A stretch of 64,000 bases of DNA. It comes from Salvia splendens. Taxonomy: Eukaryota > Streptophyta > Magnoliopsida > Lamiales > Lamiaceae. Below are positions 61,777-64,000 of this stretch, one piece after another. The position numbers were made by a program, and so were the translations under genes. Below the pieces are notes generated by a model. That model did not search any database. It had not been told where the DNA came from and worked only from the letters and a program-made list of their open reading frames with translations. How positions within the stretch are numbered: the first letter of the stretch is position 1; every line of letters starts with the position of its first letter. Where the stretch lies: NCBI RefSeq assembly GCF_004379255.2, contig NC_056037.1, positions 9,868,902-9,932,901 on the forward strand. Direction: 5' to 3'.

Positions 61777-62569
61777 TTTCTTTATTTCTTTACTATCTAA
61801 CCAAACACATAAATTTAACAATTAGGCAATTTATTACTTTCTGTATTTTGTCCAAACACAATGTTAAAGGGAATTCCCATAACGTGATGCCGGAAAACGG
61901 GTTTAGAAGTCCGGGAGGCGAAATCCTGTCGACAACTAGAGTTTGCAAGGAAAAGTAAAAGAAAGTCCTAGAGTTGGTTCGACTTCGATACGGGAAATAA
62001 CCAACAAAGAAAACCCGTAGAGGAACTTATAACGGGCTCGGTCCAGAAAACGCGTAAATACCTAATTAATGAAAAGACTCTTGCGGAAGGAAACTAAATA
62101 ATGGACTAAGGCAAAAATAAATAAATAAAAAAAGACATCCTATTTGGAAACGAAGTCTCCGTAGCGTGAGGGAGGCCTGGTCCTCCTCCCCGGGCGGCTT
62201 GGCGGTCGTGTCACACTCGAGCTCTTGATCACTATTCCTACTATGCACGGACTCTTCTCCCTCGGGCTCGAGGTCTTCGACGAGATTAATGAGTGGTATC
62301 GTATCACACAATCATTTAAAAATATCGTATCGGAGCACAATCTTTATCAAACAAACAGACCCTTAAATAAATTTATGTATCGATATCGGAACTCATTTTT
62401 TACTATATATCTTGAGGAAGATGTTACGGCAAAGTTCTAAACTTGGATTAATATCGTACCTCTGTTCATAATCATAGTACTTAGTAATCAAGCTAGGCTA
62501 TGACTATCAAATTAATTAATTAAGCTAGCTGTCACCTTGTCCGTGGAGAACTGATTTTCATTGTGTTAA
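61777..62569. other. intergenic, possible interior of an old LTR element
   Basis: No gene recognised. gttaaagggaattcccataac near 61863 and gttaaagggataatttccatta near 62565 are similar words at the two sides of a 0.7-kb stretch, and an LTR-like segment follows, so this may be internal sequence of a decayed retroelement. An 81-codon minus-strand frame (62066-62311) has no recognisable domain. Confidence 0.4.
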
Positions 62570-62871
62570 AGGGATAATTTCCATTAACAAGATTCTAGCG
62601 TCGCGTCGAGGTAGTCGCGGGAGCTTTGCCCGTCGATCAAACCAAGAACAATACTGAATTGAAATAAAAGCGTAAAAATAAAATAGGATAATTGTATTTC
62701 TGATTCAATAGGAAGAATACAATGCCTCCTATTTATAAGTCTACTCTGACTTAGAGAACAAGAAAATAAAGATCCTAATAATATATGGGAAATATATGCT
62801 AAATTAATACCAAACTAAATAATAGAGATATGCGTATATTCGGAGAGATATTCTCGTATCACATTGTCTTT
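62570..62871 (-). mobile_element. LTR-like fragment related to family A
   Basis: On the minus strand it starts TGATACGAGAATATCTC at 62871 and shares atatctctattatt, cttataaataggagg and gaatacaattatc with the LTRs at 24503 and 26202 in the same order. The other end is not clear. No matching second LTR was found in the window, so it is a solo or truncated LTR. Confidence 0.55.
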
Positions 62872-63407
62872 TCTTGTTTGTATTTTCGATCTGTTTACAT
62901 TGTCATATTTAGTTTGTTATTTATACGTTTGACCTTTTAATCTATATGGAGTAATATTATATAGCTCATAGAGATTAATGGTGACTTAATAGTCGGACTG
63001 CTAGATTCGAAATACAATCATTATTATCTAACGTCTAGTGGCTGATCATTTCAAAAGATGTAACATAACATTGATTTAACCGGCATAAGTTAATAAGTTA
63101 AGGATGTTAATATCTTATATAAACGAAGTATGTCATCTTTTATAAAATAATAATAGAAACAAATTATAGTATCTTATACAATGAGAGTAGTACATTACGA
63201 CTGAAATGAAAAAAAATAATTATGATTGGAAGTAACATCATAAAAGTAATTATTACTCAATTTATACCGAATAAAAATGATTGATTTTACAAAAAAAAAA
63301 GAAACAGATAATAACATTCAACAGTAAAAAAACAAAATTAGAATATCGATCCCAATTCAAAATCAAGTACACGTACATGAAAAGCAGTGAAATAAATGTG
63401 TGTTATG
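62872..63407. other. intergenic, no gene seen
   Basis: AT-rich spacer on the 3' side of the small membrane protein gene; its last 150 bases are probably 3' UTR. Confidence 0.5.
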
Positions 63408-63903
63408 TTAATCTCCTCCGCATCCACCACAGCCACCGCCATCGCCATCGCCACCGCCACCACAGCAGCAGCCCGGCTGTACTTCGACTACCGTTTGGGC
63501 AAGCTGTAGGCCGTCCAGAACGACCATGTTGCCGTCCCTATCGCTCGTCTGCGGCCTTCCGTTTTGCTGCTGAGTGTCGTCGTCGTGGCGGCTACAAGCG
63601 CTCATCAAGCAAACAACGAACACAACCACAATTACGCCAACCAGGATTGCTACGCCGGCGCCTGAATCGATCCCTCCTCCTTGCGTGTTAGTGTTACTAC
63701 TATAATATAAATTCAAAACAATTAATTAAAGATATATACTTATTCATCCTCTCTATATATTCTGTTCCACATTTCTATCCAAATTTTTTTTTTTGCGTGA
63801 AACATAAGTACATAATAATGGATCAAACACTTCAATTGTAAATTTAATCTTTTATAGTTGTGAAAATGTGCAGAAGCGATGAAACAACATATATATACCT
63901 CAT
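63408..63903 (-). CDS. small single-span membrane protein with Cys/Gly-rich tail, 98 aa
   Basis: Minus-strand exons: 63903-63899 (ATGAG) and 63699-63408, joined across a GT-AG intron to give MSSNTNTQGGG. Residues 15-36 form one hydrophobic span (GVAILVGVIVVVFVVCLMSA). The middle is polar, and the C-terminal 25 residues are almost all Gly, Cys and Asp (CCCGGGG, GGCGGCGGD). It is not a CYSTM protein, since the Cys run is not inside the membrane span. I do not recognise a named family; the tail could bind metal or be palmitoylated. The alternative start within the intron (MNLYYS) is less likely because the splice model gives a clean ATG and frame. Confidence 0.6.
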
Positions 63904-64000
63904 TTCAAGGTCGAGCAGAATTTTCACTAGCGGGAAACTGGCCAAGCTACTCTACAAATAATTTTGGTCTCTCTTGTGGTATTTGAGCTGCTTGTTAGCT

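Noticed and set aside
62066..62311. 81-codon minus-strand frame with acidic start and hydrophobic end
   Set aside because: No homology recognised and it lies between retroelement-like sequences; kept only as a remark in the intergenic entry.

Overview
This is plant nuclear DNA, from a eudicot. The genes have many small introns (GT-AG, with three GC-AG) separated by AT-rich spacers, and include a callose synthase, a brassinosteroid-type CYP724 P450, a RABB1 GTPase and an FPA-like RNA-binding protein. About a third of the window is transposable elements of plant families (Ty1/copia, Ty3/gypsy, TRIM, PIF/Harbinger, Stowaway-type MITEs). Similarity of the Harbinger and gypsy proteins to those I associate with Lamiales suggests that order, but this is only an impression. 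There are no bacterial features, no CRISPR array and no operons.

Layout. 0-5.8 kb: 3' two thirds of a callose synthase gene (+). 7.5 kb: VQ-motif regulator (+). 8.4-11.3 kb: a MITE, a decayed tRNA-Arg and a long fold-back repeat. 11.5-12.8 kb: cytochrome b561 protein (-). 17.0-19.7 kb: CYP724-type P450 (-). 19.9-27.0 kb: small LTR elements, namely a three-LTR TRIM, a Harbinger-type MITE, and a non-autonomous LTR element joined to a second TRIM. 30.4-39.7 kb: a dead Harbinger, a degenerate copia element and an apparently intact Harbinger with a 441-residue transposase. 42.2-43.7 kb: RABB1 GTPase (+). 45.1-51.7 kb: an FPA-like gene broken by several frameshifts, next to a NifU-like plastid gene with a 4-base insertion. 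52.5-53.0 kb: HMA-domain protein (-). 54.2-61.8 kb: a 7.6-kb LTR retrotransposon with LTRs that look identical and a perfect target-site duplication. 63.4-63.9 kb: small Cys-rich membrane protein (-).

The host genes have unrelated roles (callose deposition, transcription regulation, membrane redox, steroid hydroxylation, vesicle traffic) and do not form a pathway. The most unusual object is the 54-62 kb retrotransposon. It has lost its protease, reverse transcriptase and integrase core but keeps gag on the + strand. Its 3' half carries a three-exon gene on the opposite strand (563 residues) with its own TATA-like box, plus a second antisense reading frame. The two neighbouring damaged genes at 45-52 kb look like a duplicated block losing genes. 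All exon models come from splice signals, frame continuity and family knowledge, not from transcripts.
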